Origin: Candidatus Saccharimonadota bacterium
GTDB lineage: Bacteria; Patescibacteriota; Saccharimonadia; Saccharimonadales; Saccharimonadaceae
Assembly: GCA_028286365.1 (NCBI GenBank)
Contig: JAQBRR010000002.1
Span: forward strand, 1-42,164
Direction of reading: 5' to 3'
Length of the DNA: 42,164 nucleotides
Shown here: positions 32,182 through 40,610 of the stretch, one piece after another
How positions within the stretch are numbered: the first letter of the stretch is position 1
How the letters are laid out: every line of letters starts with the position of its first letter
The notes under the pieces: generated by a model
The model's database searches: none
Seen by the model: only the letters and a program-made list of their open reading frames with translations
Told to the model about the DNA's origin: nothing
Position numbers and translations under genes: made by a program

Positions 32182-34032
32182 ATGCCAGAACAATTTGTCG
32201 AAAAAACAGCCATATCATCAGAACTAAGCAGTGTAGGTACTGATCCTATTGATCAGGAAATACGTGCGTTAGAGGCAAGTTTACAAGGTGACAACCGTCA
32301 AGTTACGACAGAGTTTTACGATTCCTCTCACATAAGCGCCCTAGCAGGAGAATTGGCTAAGTTGGACCATCCAGATATGAGTGTTGGTGCGGCTGACGTG
32401 GAGTATATTCCTCAACAGCCTGACGCTGAATCAAGAATACTGAGTGTAGAGATACAGAATAAGTCTCCGGTTGAACAGGTTATAGAAAGCGCCAGAGCTG
32501 TTGCCGCAGAACAGGCGGCGGAGGCTATTGAGCACAGTGAGTTTACTGGTCCTGAGGTGGAGAGTGCTGTAAAAAACTACTATACGGACCACGAAGTAAC
32601 ACTGAAACTACTCGGTACTTTAGTGGAAGGCTCACCCGATGATGCGGTCGATATTCTCAATATCGACGAAAAGTCTCTTGGTATAGAAAGTGATTTGCTC
32701 CGTTTGGTAGTACAACAACTAGCACGACTACGTATTGGACAGAGCGACGAAAAGTTTAGAGAACTTGCTGCAGCTTTGTGTCATGATGCGCTGTTTCGAG
32801 AACCATGCGTGGGACAATCGACCCTTACGGATAAAACCATTGAGGGGGTTGTAGAGGAGATGAATCGACTACAGCAATTAATGTATCCTTCCGAAGGACC
32901 GTATGCCCAAAAGCCAAAACTCATAGATGCTGGGTGGATTCGTCAATCAATGGAAAATGCTAATAACGAAGTACGTCCTGCTGGACAACTCCTATTTCAC
33001 AACACACCCTATGGGCGTGATATTTCTGGCGGGCACGATAAGAGCCTTCAGGGACGAGCAAGACAAAGGCAATCAGTAAAAACTGGTCATCAAGAACGCG
33101 TTAGGATGGTAACTTCTGCTGATGAGGGTCATTCGGACAATATTCACTGGAGTGAACTTTATGATCCTATAACGTATAAATACGTTGATAACCGCACCCC
33201 CGGCATTGAACAGGTTCCTCCAGATCGAGTACAAGGCGTAACCTTCGCGATACCGTTAGCCGAAATCATAGAGCAGGCGCCAATTGGGCGCGGAATCAGA
33301 TATGCAGTAGTGGAGGGCAAGCCTGGTGCAGTGTCGCTCAAGCCAGATGAGTCTTCAGGCGGACCCACTGGAAATATAGGTGTCGGGTCTCCCGACGCAG
33401 TGGGGCGAAGTGCTTCCATCGATAGGGTATTTTGGGCATCTGAGGAAAGTCGCGACAGAGCGACAGATTACGAAGTATCTCTATGGGGGAATGATACTGT
33501 AATAAATAATCCGGCTACTGGACAAGCCGAGAGCTCGATCTATATGATTCAGTCGGGTGTAGATCGACTATGGAACTATAGGTTCAGGAGAGAGCGTATT
33601 GTCGAAGGTAGTCTCGAAGATGATCAGCTTCAGGCTGACGGACGTAATTTATCAGAGAAAGACTTCTTAGATAAATACGGTGCCGGTATACTTGCTCCGC
33701 AGGATTCTGATACCGATGAAGTTCATCCCAAGGCGGTATTTATAGATGATCTAAAAGTTCCGAGTGCTGACCAGACTGCTGTTGAAGCCAAGAAGGGTGG
33801 TGACTCGGTCATTGGTAGGGACCCAATCCTCAAAGATAGAGTTAGCCGTGAGGTTATGGTCGCCAGTGCTGAACCGGTTATCCATGGGCTACAAGAGGAA
33901 AGTAGGCGACGCTTTAGTGGCAAATACGTCGTTCCGCTCAGGGCTATCTACGCAGAGTTCATGAATGGCAGCGATAATATTATAGATAATCAATACGGAG
34001 AGAATGTGGGTCGCCTACTAAGACGTGCCTAG
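32182..34032 (+). CDS. Large cytoplasmic protein of unknown function
   Basis: A 616-residue acidic protein with no signal peptide, membrane helix or recognised domain. An Ala/Glu-rich helical N-terminal half (about 1-235) is followed by a globular part with LLFHNTPYGRD (271-280), GVTFAIPLAEI (352-362) and many charged residues. It uses AGA/AGG and ATA codons visibly more than the ribosomal genes around it, so it may have been acquired. It stands alone between rpmE2 and rpsB, with an A-rich leader but no clear promoter or ribosome site, and no terminator before the rpsB promoter. The FHxT-type segment recalls ADP-ribosyltransferase-like folds, but key residues are not convincing. Confidence 0.7.
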   Translation: MPEQFVEKTAISSELSSVGTDPIDQEIRALEASLQGDNRQVTTEFYDSSHISALAGELAKLDHPDMSVGAADVEYIPQQPDAESRILSVEIQNKSPVEQVIESARAVAAEQAAEAIEHSEFTGPEVESAVKNYYTDHEVTLKLLGTLVEGSPDDAVDILNIDEKSLGIESDLLRLVVQQLARLRIGQSDEKFRELAAALCHDALFREPCVGQSTLTDKTIEGVVEEMNRLQQLMYPSEGPYAQKPKLIDAGWIRQSMENANNEVRPAGQLLFHNTPYGRDISGGHDKSLQGRARQRQSVKTGHQERVRMVTSADEGHSDNIHWSELYDPITYKYVDNRTPGIEQVPPDRVQGVTFAIPLAEIIEQAPIGRGIRYAVVEGKPGAVSLKPDESSGGPTGNIGVGSPDAVGRSASIDRVFWASEESRDRATDYEVSLWGNDTVINNPATGQAESSIYMIQSGVDRLWNYRFRRERIVEGSLEDDQLQADGRNLSEKDFLDKYGAGILAPQDSDTDEVHPKAVFIDDLKVPSADQTAVEAKKGGDSVIGRDPILKDRVSREVMVASAEPVIHGLQEESRRRFSGKYVVPLRAIYAEFMNGSDNIIDNQYGENVGRLLRRA

Positions 34033-34102
34033 CAAGATTAATAGCAATCAGAAAGCATGAGTGAGCATTTTTCACGTCCTTGATATCATGATTGTCATCT
34101 GT

Positions 34103-34172
34103 TATAATGACGAGGTAACAATTTTTAATGACACAACTTACCGCATAACTCCTAGAATTTTAGGGCGGTAGG
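34103..34172 (+). promoter_or_regulatory. Promoter and structured leader of rpsB
   Basis: TATAAT at 34103-34108 precedes a hairpin: CTTACCGC (34137-34144) with GCGGTAGG (34165-34172), and an inner CCTA/TAGG stem. It lies about 25 bp before the rpsB ATG. r-protein S2 leaders often bind S2 to control the operon; that is inference here. Confidence 0.55.
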
Positions 34173-34196
34173 TGAGGGAACAAGGAGTACAAACTA

Positions 34197-34913
34197 ATGA
34201 CAGTATCTGTCGATATTAAGGCGTTGCTCGAAGCCGGTGTTCATTTTGGACACAAAACGAGCCGTTGGCATCCTAAAATGGCGCCATACATTCATAGCAA
34301 ACGTCAGGATGCACACATCATTGACCTAACCAAGACTGTCGAAGGTCTTGAAGTGGCGCTACCATTTATTACTAAGGTCGTCGCTAGTGGCAAGCAAGTT
34401 TTGTTTGTTGGTACCAAGAAGCACACCAAAGAGATCGTGAAGGCAACAGCTGAAGCGCTGAAACAGCCATATGTAACTGAACGATGGTTGGGTGGAATCC
34501 TTACGAACGTTGCAACTGTTGGTAACCAGATCAAGAAACTTAAAGATCTTGAAAAGCGTATGGACAGCGGTGATCTTGAAAAGCGCTACAACAAGCTTGA
34601 AGTTCAACGTTTCCAAGAGGAAATTGATGAGCTCAACGCAAAATACAGTGGCATCAAAGACCTAAATGGCAAACCTGGTGCAGTATTCATCATCGATGTC
34701 ATTGGTGATCTTAATGCAATCAAAGAAGCTCGAACACTCGGTATTCCAGTCGTTGCAGTTGTTGATACCAACGCTGATCCATCACTTGTTGACTACGTAA
34801 TTCCTGGTAATGACGATGCGATTAAGGGTATTCAATTACTTCTTGACTATGTATCAGCAGCAGTAAAAGAAGGCCTTGGTGCAGTTAAAGCAGTACCTGG
34901 CGAGGAGAAATAA
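34197..34913 (+). CDS. rpsB: 30S ribosomal protein S2
   Basis: A 238-residue uS2. The family signatures LLEAGVHFGHKTSRWHPKMAPYI, GTKKHTKEIV, YVTERWLGGILTN and PGAVFIIDVIGDLNAIKEARTLGIPVVAVVDTNADP are clear. It assembles S1 onto the small subunit, and S1 is also encoded here. AAGGAG precedes the ATG. tsf follows by 2 bp, the universal rpsB-tsf order. Confidence 0.97.
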   Translation: MTVSVDIKALLEAGVHFGHKTSRWHPKMAPYIHSKRQDAHIIDLTKTVEGLEVALPFITKVVASGKQVLFVGTKKHTKEIVKATAEALKQPYVTERWLGGILTNVATVGNQIKKLKDLEKRMDSGDLEKRYNKLEVQRFQEEIDELNAKYSGIKDLNGKPGAVFIIDVIGDLNAIKEARTLGIPVVAVVDTNADPSLVDYVIPGNDDAIKGIQLLLDYVSAAVKEGLGAVKAVPGEEK

Positions 34914-34915
34914 CA

Positions 34916-35512
34916 ATGAGCGTATCAATTGACGACATCAAAAAGCTAAAAGAACTAACTGGTATCGGTCTGACTGACGCAAAAACAGCGCTCACTGAGG
35001 CTAACGGCGATTTCGATAAGGCGCTTGAAGTACTTCGTAAGAAAGGTCTCACCAAAGCTGATAAAAAAAGCGATCGTGAAGCTCGTGAAGGTCTTATTGA
35101 TAGCTATGTTCATGGTGGACGTATCGGCGTACTTGTCGAAGTTAACTGTGAAACTGATTTTGTGGCACGTACTGATGGGTTCAAAGAGTTTGCTCACGCG
35201 ATTGCACTTCAAATTGCTTCAATGTCACCACGTTATATCTCAGAGGCTGACATTCCAGCCGAAGAACTTGAGCGTGTACGCAGTGAGGCCAAAGACAAGG
35301 TTATTGCCGATGGCAAGCCTGCTGATATGGCGGACAAAATTGTTGAAGGTCAGGTAAAAAAGCACTTTGCAGACAAAGTACTTCTTAATCAGGCCTACAT
35401 CATGGATGACTCAATGACTGTTGAGACATTCCTCAAAGAAAACATCGGTAAAATGGGTGAAAACATCATTATTCGTCAGTTCAAGCGTATTGAACTCGGC
35501 GTAAACGAATAA
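34916..35512 (+). CDS. tsf: Elongation factor Ts
   Basis: A 198-residue guanine-nucleotide exchange factor for EF-Tu. The N-terminal UBA-like domain (IKKLKELTGIGLTDAKTALTEANGDFDKAL) and the TDFVARTDGF motif that inserts near the EF-Tu nucleotide site are present. E. coli EF-Ts is 283 residues; the second half-repeat and coiled coil are shortened, as in Thermus and many reduced genomes. A terminator follows after about 20 bp, ending the rpsB-tsf operon. Confidence 0.95.
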   Translation: MSVSIDDIKKLKELTGIGLTDAKTALTEANGDFDKALEVLRKKGLTKADKKSDREAREGLIDSYVHGGRIGVLVEVNCETDFVARTDGFKEFAHAIALQIASMSPRYISEADIPAEELERVRSEAKDKVIADGKPADMADKIVEGQVKKHFADKVLLNQAYIMDDSMTVETFLKENIGKMGENIIIRQFKRIELGVNE

Positions 35513-35535
35513 TCCTTAGCAACCATTCCAATTAC

Positions 35536-35559
35536 ATCGCTCCGAAAGGGGCGATTTTT
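35536..35559 (+). terminator. Intrinsic terminator of rpsB-tsf
   Basis: ATCGCTCC, GAAA loop and GGGGCGAT followed by TTTT (one G-U pair). The -10 box of frr starts 3 bases after it. Confidence 0.9.
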
Positions 35560-35561
35560 GG

Positions 35562-35567
35562 TATAAT
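35562..35567 (+). promoter_or_regulatory. -10 promoter of frr (nearly leaderless)
   Basis: TGG-TATAAT (hexamer 35562-35567) lies 8 nt before the ATG at 35576, right behind the tsf terminator. Confidence 0.65.
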
Positions 35568-35575
35568 GAGGATAT

Positions 35576-36130
35576 ATGTTTGACACTAAACCATTTGAAA
35601 CGAAATTTGAACAAGCTGTAACTTACTTTGAAGATGAATTAAAAAAAATTCGCACTGGTCGCGCTCATCCAGGTCAACTTGATGGCATAAAAGTTGAAGT
35701 CTATGGAACTTTGCTACCACTTAATCAAGCCGCCAATATCACTGCACCTGAAGCACAACTTCTGCAAGTAACTCCCTTTGATCCAGGCAACATTCAAGCG
35801 ATTAGTGCGGCCATTCGTAATGATCAGTCACTTGGTTTCAATCCAAGCGACGATGGCCGACTTATCCGTATTCCGGTACCCGCTCTCACCGAAGAACGCC
35901 GTAAATTACTTGTTAAGCAAGCCAGTGAAAAAGTTGAAGATGCTCGTATTACACTACGAACCGTCCGCCAGGATGCGCTAAAAGAAGCAAAGCGTAAAAA
36001 GGAAGCCAAAGAACTCTCCGAGGATGACGTGAAGCGTGTCGAAAAGGGCATTGATGACGATATGGTTACTTACAACACAAGATTAGACGATCTGCTGAGG
36101 GCGAAAGAGAAGGATATACTCACAATCTAA
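35576..36130 (+). CDS. frr: Ribosome recycling factor
   Basis: A 184-residue factor that splits post-termination ribosomes with EF-G. The long helices and the signature IRTGRAHPGQLDGIKVEVYGTLLPLNQAANI are present, as is the PVPALTEERRKLLVKQASEKVEDAR hinge region. Length is normal. It probably has no leader. Its last base overlaps the start of uppS (TAATG). Confidence 0.97.
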   Translation: MFDTKPFETKFEQAVTYFEDELKKIRTGRAHPGQLDGIKVEVYGTLLPLNQAANITAPEAQLLQVTPFDPGNIQAISAAIRNDQSLGFNPSDDGRLIRIPVPALTEERRKLLVKQASEKVEDARITLRTVRQDALKEAKRKKEAKELSEDDVKRVEKGIDDDMVTYNTRLDDLLRAKEKDILTI

Positions 36131-36825
36131 TGACTGATGAAGGGATTATACCGCGTCATCTAGGTTTTATTATTGACGGTAATCGTCGCTGGGCTAAAAA
36201 GCATGGCTTACCTCCATACGAGGGACACCTTGCGGGTTACAACGCACTAAAAGACGTTGTTGTAAGTGCAGCCGACTCGGGCGTGAAGTTCATCTCACTC
36301 TATACATTTTCAACAGAGAATTGGAATCGTGCCAAGGAAGAGGTTAATAACATCATGGCACTCATGATGCGATTATTTAAAACAGACGTCCATTTACTAC
36401 TAGAAAATGACTTACGTCTCGTGGTGCTTGGTTCACATGCACGACTGCCTAAGCGTATGCGCGACGCAATCGACAGCGTCGAGCGTCAAACAGCTCATTG
36501 CCAGAAATCGACGGTCGCTGTCTGTTTTAATTATGGTGGCCAACAAGAGGTGGTCGCTGCAGTGAAGCGAATCGTTGAACAAAAAATTGACGCAGACGAT
36601 ATTACGACTGAACTGATAGCTGAAAATCTTTATCACCCAGAAGTTCCAGAGGTTGATTTGATTGTTCGGACAAGTGGCGAGAAGCGACTTAGTAACTTTA
36701 TGTTGTGGCGATCACCTTACAGCGAACTGCTATTTTTGGATAAGTTCTGGCCAGACATGAAAAAAGCCGACGTGACTGATATACTGGATGAATACAGTAG
36801 GCGCCATAGGCGATTTGGGGGATAG
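36130..36825 (+). CDS. uppS: Undecaprenyl pyrophosphate synthase
   Basis: A 231-residue cis-prenyltransferase making the C55 lipid carrier for cell-wall and surface polymers. IIDGNRRWAKKHG holds the catalytic Asp and the phosphate-binding residues, then YTFSTENWNRAKEE, and the C-terminal RTSGEKRLSNFMLWRSPYSEL motif binds isopentenyl diphosphate. Length is typical. It is coupled to frr, and rseP begins directly after its stop codon. The product serves the LCP ligase and peptidoglycan assembly. Confidence 0.95.
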   Translation: MTDEGIIPRHLGFIIDGNRRWAKKHGLPPYEGHLAGYNALKDVVVSAADSGVKFISLYTFSTENWNRAKEEVNNIMALMMRLFKTDVHLLLENDLRLVVLGSHARLPKRMRDAIDSVERQTAHCQKSTVAVCFNYGGQQEVVAAVKRIVEQKIDADDITTELIAENLYHPEVPEVDLIVRTSGEKRLSNFMLWRSPYSELLFLDKFWPDMKKADVTDILDEYSRRHRRFGG

Positions 36826-37959
36826 ATGGAACTGATTTTTGGTATAGTGCTGGGGCTTATTATTCTAGTCTTGTTGGTGAGCGTTCACGAACTTGGACAT
36901 GCAATTGTCGCAAGACGTAGTGGTGTTGTCGTTGAGGAATTTGGTATCGGCTTTCCGCCACGTGCTTGGAGTCGCAAACTTAAAAACGGTGTTTTATTTA
37001 GCCTGAACTGGTTACCTCTTGGGGGTTTTGTAAAGTTACAGGGAGAGCACGATGCGGCAAATCATAAGGGTGATTATGGTGCGGCGACCTTTTGGCAAAA
37101 AACAAAGATACTACTTGCTGGGGTTGTCATTAACTGGTTAACAGCTGTCGTACTACTAACGATCCTTGCCATTACGGGACTACCTAAAATTTTGCCTAAT
37201 CAATTTGTGATTGCAAGTGATACTACTTCAACGACGCAACCAGTTGAAATCACAGCTCTCACTCCGGGTTATCCAGCCGAAAAAGCAGGTTTAAAGCCTG
37301 GAGATACAATTCTTCGTTTTGATGGACAGGCAGTTCCTGATACTCAATCACTCATTAATCAAACGAAAACTGATCGATCAAAGACAGTTGAGCTGGTATA
37401 TAGTCGTGATGGTGTCGAGGCGACAACTAAGGTTACCCTTCGAAAGGATAATCCTACGTTTGGGGTGGGGCTTGGTGAACGAGTTCTCACGAAGGCAACT
37501 TGGTCGGCACCAATTGTTGGTATTGTAACCACAGGGCAATTTACCTGGGCAACACTTCAGGGACTTGGAAACTTAGTTACTAACTTGGTGAGTGGTATTG
37601 CCTTGCAACTAAGTCCAGATTCAGCGAGTCGTGCGACGGGAAGTAGTAATCTGAAACAAGTCAGTGAAAGCGTGGCTGGTCCAGTTGGTATTCTCGGCAC
37701 CATTTTCCCTCAGGCCGAAAAGGCTGGTCCAACTCAACTGGTATTCCTGAGCGCAATCATATCACTCACGCTTGCGGTTATGAACGTACTGCCAATCCCA
37801 GCGCTCGATGGAGGACGATGGTTTGTCATGGCTCTATTTAGACTGATTAGGCGTCCGCTTACAAAAATACGCGAAGAAAAAATTCAGACTGTTGGCTTCA
37901 TGGTGTTAATAGGCCTTGTCCTACTGGTAACGATTGGCGATGTCACAAAACTCTTCTAA
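36826..37959 (+). CDS. rseP: RseP-family site-2 protease
   Basis: A 377-residue intramembrane zinc protease. The zinc motif HELGHAIVAR is in the first membrane helix (about 22-31), a PDZ domain spans about 130-215 (PAEKAGLKPGDTILRFDG), and the second motif NVLPIPALDGGRWF lies in the third helix (about 328-341). It would cut membrane-bound regulators or signal-peptide remnants. It is typically found behind uppS/cdsA; cdsA and dxr are missing here, so frr-uppS-rseP is contracted. The CPBP gene overlaps its end by 26 bp. Confidence 0.94.
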   Translation: MELIFGIVLGLIILVLLVSVHELGHAIVARRSGVVVEEFGIGFPPRAWSRKLKNGVLFSLNWLPLGGFVKLQGEHDAANHKGDYGAATFWQKTKILLAGVVINWLTAVVLLTILAITGLPKILPNQFVIASDTTSTTQPVEITALTPGYPAEKAGLKPGDTILRFDGQAVPDTQSLINQTKTDRSKTVELVYSRDGVEATTKVTLRKDNPTFGVGLGERVLTKATWSAPIVGIVTTGQFTWATLQGLGNLVTNLVSGIALQLSPDSASRATGSSNLKQVSESVAGPVGILGTIFPQAEKAGPTQLVFLSAIISLTLAVMNVLPIPALDGGRWFVMALFRLIRRPLTKIREEKIQTVGFMVLIGLVLLVTIGDVTKLF

Positions 37960-38740
37960 CGAACAGGGAGATACAAAAAAGAAGCGTCGTTCATGGCGTG
38001 AGTGGGCGATGATTCTCATACTGCCTGTCTGGGTGCTCGTTAGTTTCTTGGCTGCACAGCAGGTAACAATTGGAGTTTTGTGGGTTCTAAAACAACTCCA
38101 TGTGCCACTTGGGTCAATCAATCAAAACGTTATGACGACTATTCTATCGGTCTTTGTCTATCTCGTGGCAATTGCTCTTACGATAGGCCTACCATGGCTA
38201 GTTATGAAGCAACGAGTCTCTAGGGATGAGCTTGGTATTCACCGTCTGCCGTTTTGGAAAGATATCTTGATGGCACCGGCTGGTCTAGTCCTCTATCTTA
38301 TTTTATCGTTTTTGTTAATGCTTATTCTAGGAGTATTCATACCAGGTCTTAATGCCACTCAGACTCAAAATACCGGATTTACCGGATTTACCGGATTGGG
38401 CCAGCAATACGAGCTGATCCTTGCATTTATAACCCTCGTTGTTATTGCGCCAATTGCCGAAGAATTACTTTTTCGAGGCTACTTATTTAGCAAACTACGA
38501 AAATATGTACCTGTTTGGGCTGCAATCCTCGCAACAAGTGTTTTATTTGGCCTTATCCACGGTATCGGTGGTACGTGGAGTTTAGTAATCGATACATTTG
38601 CGCTTAGTGTTGTGCTATGTTTACTACGCCTGAGTACCAAGAGCCTCTGGGCATCGATGCTACTTCATATGATAAAAAATGCCATCGCATTTTTCTTTCT
38701 CTTTGTTTATCCAGTTTTGCACGGTACAATAGGGTCATAA
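37934..38740 (+). CDS. CPBP-family intramembrane protease (CAAX protease type)
   Basis: A 268-residue membrane protein with about six hydrophobic segments. The three ABI/CPBP motifs are present: EELLFRGYLF (about 177-186) with the catalytic Glu pair, FGLIHG (His), and HMIKNAIAFF (HxxxN). Bacterial members process exported peptides or act in bacteriocin immunity; the target here is unknown. The region around TGFTGFTGL has three 9-bp tandem repeats. The ATG overlaps rseP, so the two membrane proteases are translated together. Confidence 0.88.
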   Translation: MAMSQNSSNEQGDTKKKRRSWREWAMILILPVWVLVSFLAAQQVTIGVLWVLKQLHVPLGSINQNVMTTILSVFVYLVAIALTIGLPWLVMKQRVSRDELGIHRLPFWKDILMAPAGLVLYLILSFLLMLILGVFIPGLNATQTQNTGFTGFTGLGQQYELILAFITLVVIAPIAEELLFRGYLFSKLRKYVPVWAAILATSVLFGLIHGIGGTWSLVIDTFALSVVLCLLRLSTKSLWASMLLHMIKNAIAFFFLFVYPVLHGTIGS

Positions 38741-38741
38741 T

Positions 38742-39986
38742 ATGCGCGTATCCAAGCTTTTTACGAAAACCAGCAAATCAGCACCAAGTGATGAAGTATC
38801 TAAAAATGCGCAACTTTTGATTCGTGCCGGTTTTATTAATAAGGAAATGGCAGGTGTTTACACATACTTGCCACTAGGCAAAATTGTCCTCGATAAAATC
38901 ATCAACATTATTCGTGAAGAAATGAATGGAATTGGCGGCAATGAGGTTAGTATGACGGCCTTGCAGCAAAAAGATGTCTGGGAAACGAGTGGTCGATGGA
39001 GTGATGATGTCATTGATGTATGGTTCAAAACCAAACTCGCCGGCGGTAGTGAAATTGGTCTCGCCCCAACACACGAAGAACCGCTGACGCAACTTATGAA
39101 GAATTTCATTCATAGCTATAAAGACCTACCAGTCTACCCGTATCAGTTTCAGATTAAATTCCGTAACGAACTGCGTTCTAAATCAGGGCTTATGCGTGGA
39201 CGCGAATTTTGGATGAAGGATTTGTATAGTTTCAGTCGCACCCAAGAAGAACACGACGCATTTTACGACAAGATTAGCGACGTTTATTTACGCATATATG
39301 ATCGTCTCGGCCTTGGTGAATTAACGTACAAAACATTCGCGAGCGGTGGTAGCTTTTCAAAATACAGTCACGAATTTCAAACAGTGAGTCCAGTCGGCGA
39401 AGATACAATCTACGTACATGAAGGCAAGAAAATTGCGATCAACCAAGAAGTTTTTAATGATGAAGTGCTCGAAAATCTTGGGATTTCGCGTGATGAGTTG
39501 GTCGAAAAAACAGCAGTTGAAGTAGGAAATATTTTTACGCTCGGTACTAAATATAGTGATGCACTAGATCTGACATTTACCGACGAAGATGGAACAAGCA
39601 AAAAAGTCTTCATGGGTAGTTATGGGATTGGCCCAAGTCGTCTCATGGGTGTGATTGCAGAACATTTTGCAGATGATAAGGGTCTCATATGGCCAGACAA
39701 TATTGCACCAGCCAAGGTCTATTTGGTTCGTATTGGTGATGAGGCAGCAGTGAAACAGGCCGATGCACTATATGATGAACTGACAGGTCAGGGGATCGAA
39801 GTGCTTTATGATGATCGCGACGTTCGACCAGGCGAGAAGTTTGCAGATAGCGAACTTATGGGGGTCCCCGTACGCGTAACGGTGAGTGATCGTTTAATGG
39901 CTGATAACAAATACGAACTTACTGAGCGCCGATCTGGCGAGACAAACTTGTTGACACACGACGAGCTGCTTGCTAAACTTAGCTGA
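38742..39986 (+). CDS. proS: Prolyl-tRNA synthetase, short form
   Basis: A 414-residue class II synthetase. Motif 1-like ALQQKDVWETSGRW, motif 2 FRNELRSKSGLMRGREFWMKDLYSF and motif 3 GSYGIGPSRLMGVIAEH are present, with the anticodon-binding domain at the C-terminus. Bacterial ProRS is about 570 residues because of an editing (INS) domain of about 180 residues between motifs 2 and 3; only about 100 residues separate them here, so post-transfer editing of Ala-tRNA-Pro is likely absent. It follows the CPBP gene by 1 bp; a TACAAT box lies 11 nt upstream. Confidence 0.94.
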   Translation: MRVSKLFTKTSKSAPSDEVSKNAQLLIRAGFINKEMAGVYTYLPLGKIVLDKIINIIREEMNGIGGNEVSMTALQQKDVWETSGRWSDDVIDVWFKTKLAGGSEIGLAPTHEEPLTQLMKNFIHSYKDLPVYPYQFQIKFRNELRSKSGLMRGREFWMKDLYSFSRTQEEHDAFYDKISDVYLRIYDRLGLGELTYKTFASGGSFSKYSHEFQTVSPVGEDTIYVHEGKKIAINQEVFNDEVLENLGISRDELVEKTAVEVGNIFTLGTKYSDALDLTFTDEDGTSKKVFMGSYGIGPSRLMGVIAEHFADDKGLIWPDNIAPAKVYLVRIGDEAAVKQADALYDELTGQGIEVLYDDRDVRPGEKFADSELMGVPVRVTVSDRLMADNKYELTERRSGETNLLTHDELLAKLS

Positions 39987-40019
39987 CTGTAGAATTTCGA
40001 GAGAGAATTTACAAAGAAT

Positions 40020-40040
40020 GGTGCCCAACAGGCACCTTTT
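40020..40040 (+). terminator. Intrinsic terminator of the proS operon
   Basis: GGTGCC, CAACA loop and GGCACC followed by TTTT, a 6-bp GC-rich stem in the 79-bp gap before greA. Confidence 0.85.
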
Positions 40041-40065
40041 AGATTAACGAGGAAACATACCACTA

Positions 40066-40521
40066 ATGAAGAAATTATACCAAATCACTACAGAGGGCAA
40101 AAAGGAACTAGAGGCAGAGCTGGCGGAGCTTAAGAGCCATCGTGGGGCTATTGCTGACAAGATTGCAGATGCACGTGACTTTGGTGATCTATCCGAAAAC
40201 GCCGAATATGATTCTGCTCGAGAAGAGCAGGGGCTTTTAGAGAGCCGTGTTGCTGAGATTGAAGATATTCTCCTGAACGCCGATATTATTAAGAGTGGTG
40301 GCAAGACAAAAGTAGCACTTGGTAGCAAGGTAGAGCTCAAGAATGGTCACAAATCTGTCATCTACACGATTGTTGGTCCTGTTGAGGCCGATCCACTTGA
40401 CGGTAAAATCAGTAACGAATCACCAATTGGTGAAGCAGTCTTTGGTAAAAAAGTTGGTGATAGTGCTACTATCACGACGCCAAAAGGCAGTGTTACCTAC
40501 AAAATCGCTAATATTGGCTAG
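40066..40521 (+). CDS. greA: Transcription elongation factor GreA
   Basis: A 151-residue factor that rescues backtracked RNA polymerase by stimulating transcript cleavage. The N-terminal coiled coil (1-75) contains DARDFGDLSENAEYDSAREEQ, whose Asp and Glu at the coil tip coordinate the catalytic metal, and the FKBP-like C-terminal domain holds SPIGEAVFGKKVGD. Size is close to the usual 158. A GAGGAAA ribosome site precedes it. The gap after it holds a GC-rich hairpin element. Confidence 0.96.
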   Translation: MKKLYQITTEGKKELEAELAELKSHRGAIADKIADARDFGDLSENAEYDSAREEQGLLESRVAEIEDILLNADIIKSGGKTKVALGSKVELKNGHKSVIYTIVGPVEADPLDGKISNESPIGEAVFGKKVGDSATITTPKGSVTYKIANIG

Positions 40522-40531
40522 TTTTTAGAGG

Positions 40532-40567
40532 CCTGCGGGTGGCATTCGATGGGGCAGGACTCGCCCA
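40532..40567. repeat. GC-rich inverted-repeat element between greA and lysS
   Basis: CCTGC (40532-40536) pairs with GCAGG (40554-40558), or alternatively GGGTG with CGCCC. Its ends CGGGTGGC (40536-40543) and CAGGACTCGC (40555-40564) are those of the 1871-1959 element, but the middle is much shorter. It could also terminate greA transcription, although no T-run follows. Confidence 0.4.
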
Positions 40568-40595
40568 AAATTAATACTTCAAAAGTGCTATATGC

Positions 40596-40601
40596 TATAC
40601 T
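40596..40601 (+). promoter_or_regulatory. Extended -10 promoter of lysS
   Basis: TGC-TATACT (40596-40601) is 9 nt before the ATG at 40611; the leader would be only a few nucleotides. Confidence 0.6.
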
Positions 40602-40610
40602 GTAACGGAT

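Noticed and set aside
32182-34032. ADP-ribosyltransferase toxin assignment for the 616-residue protein
   Set aside because: Only a weak FHNT-like segment supports it; the Arg-Ser-Glu or His-Tyr-Glu triads could not be traced.
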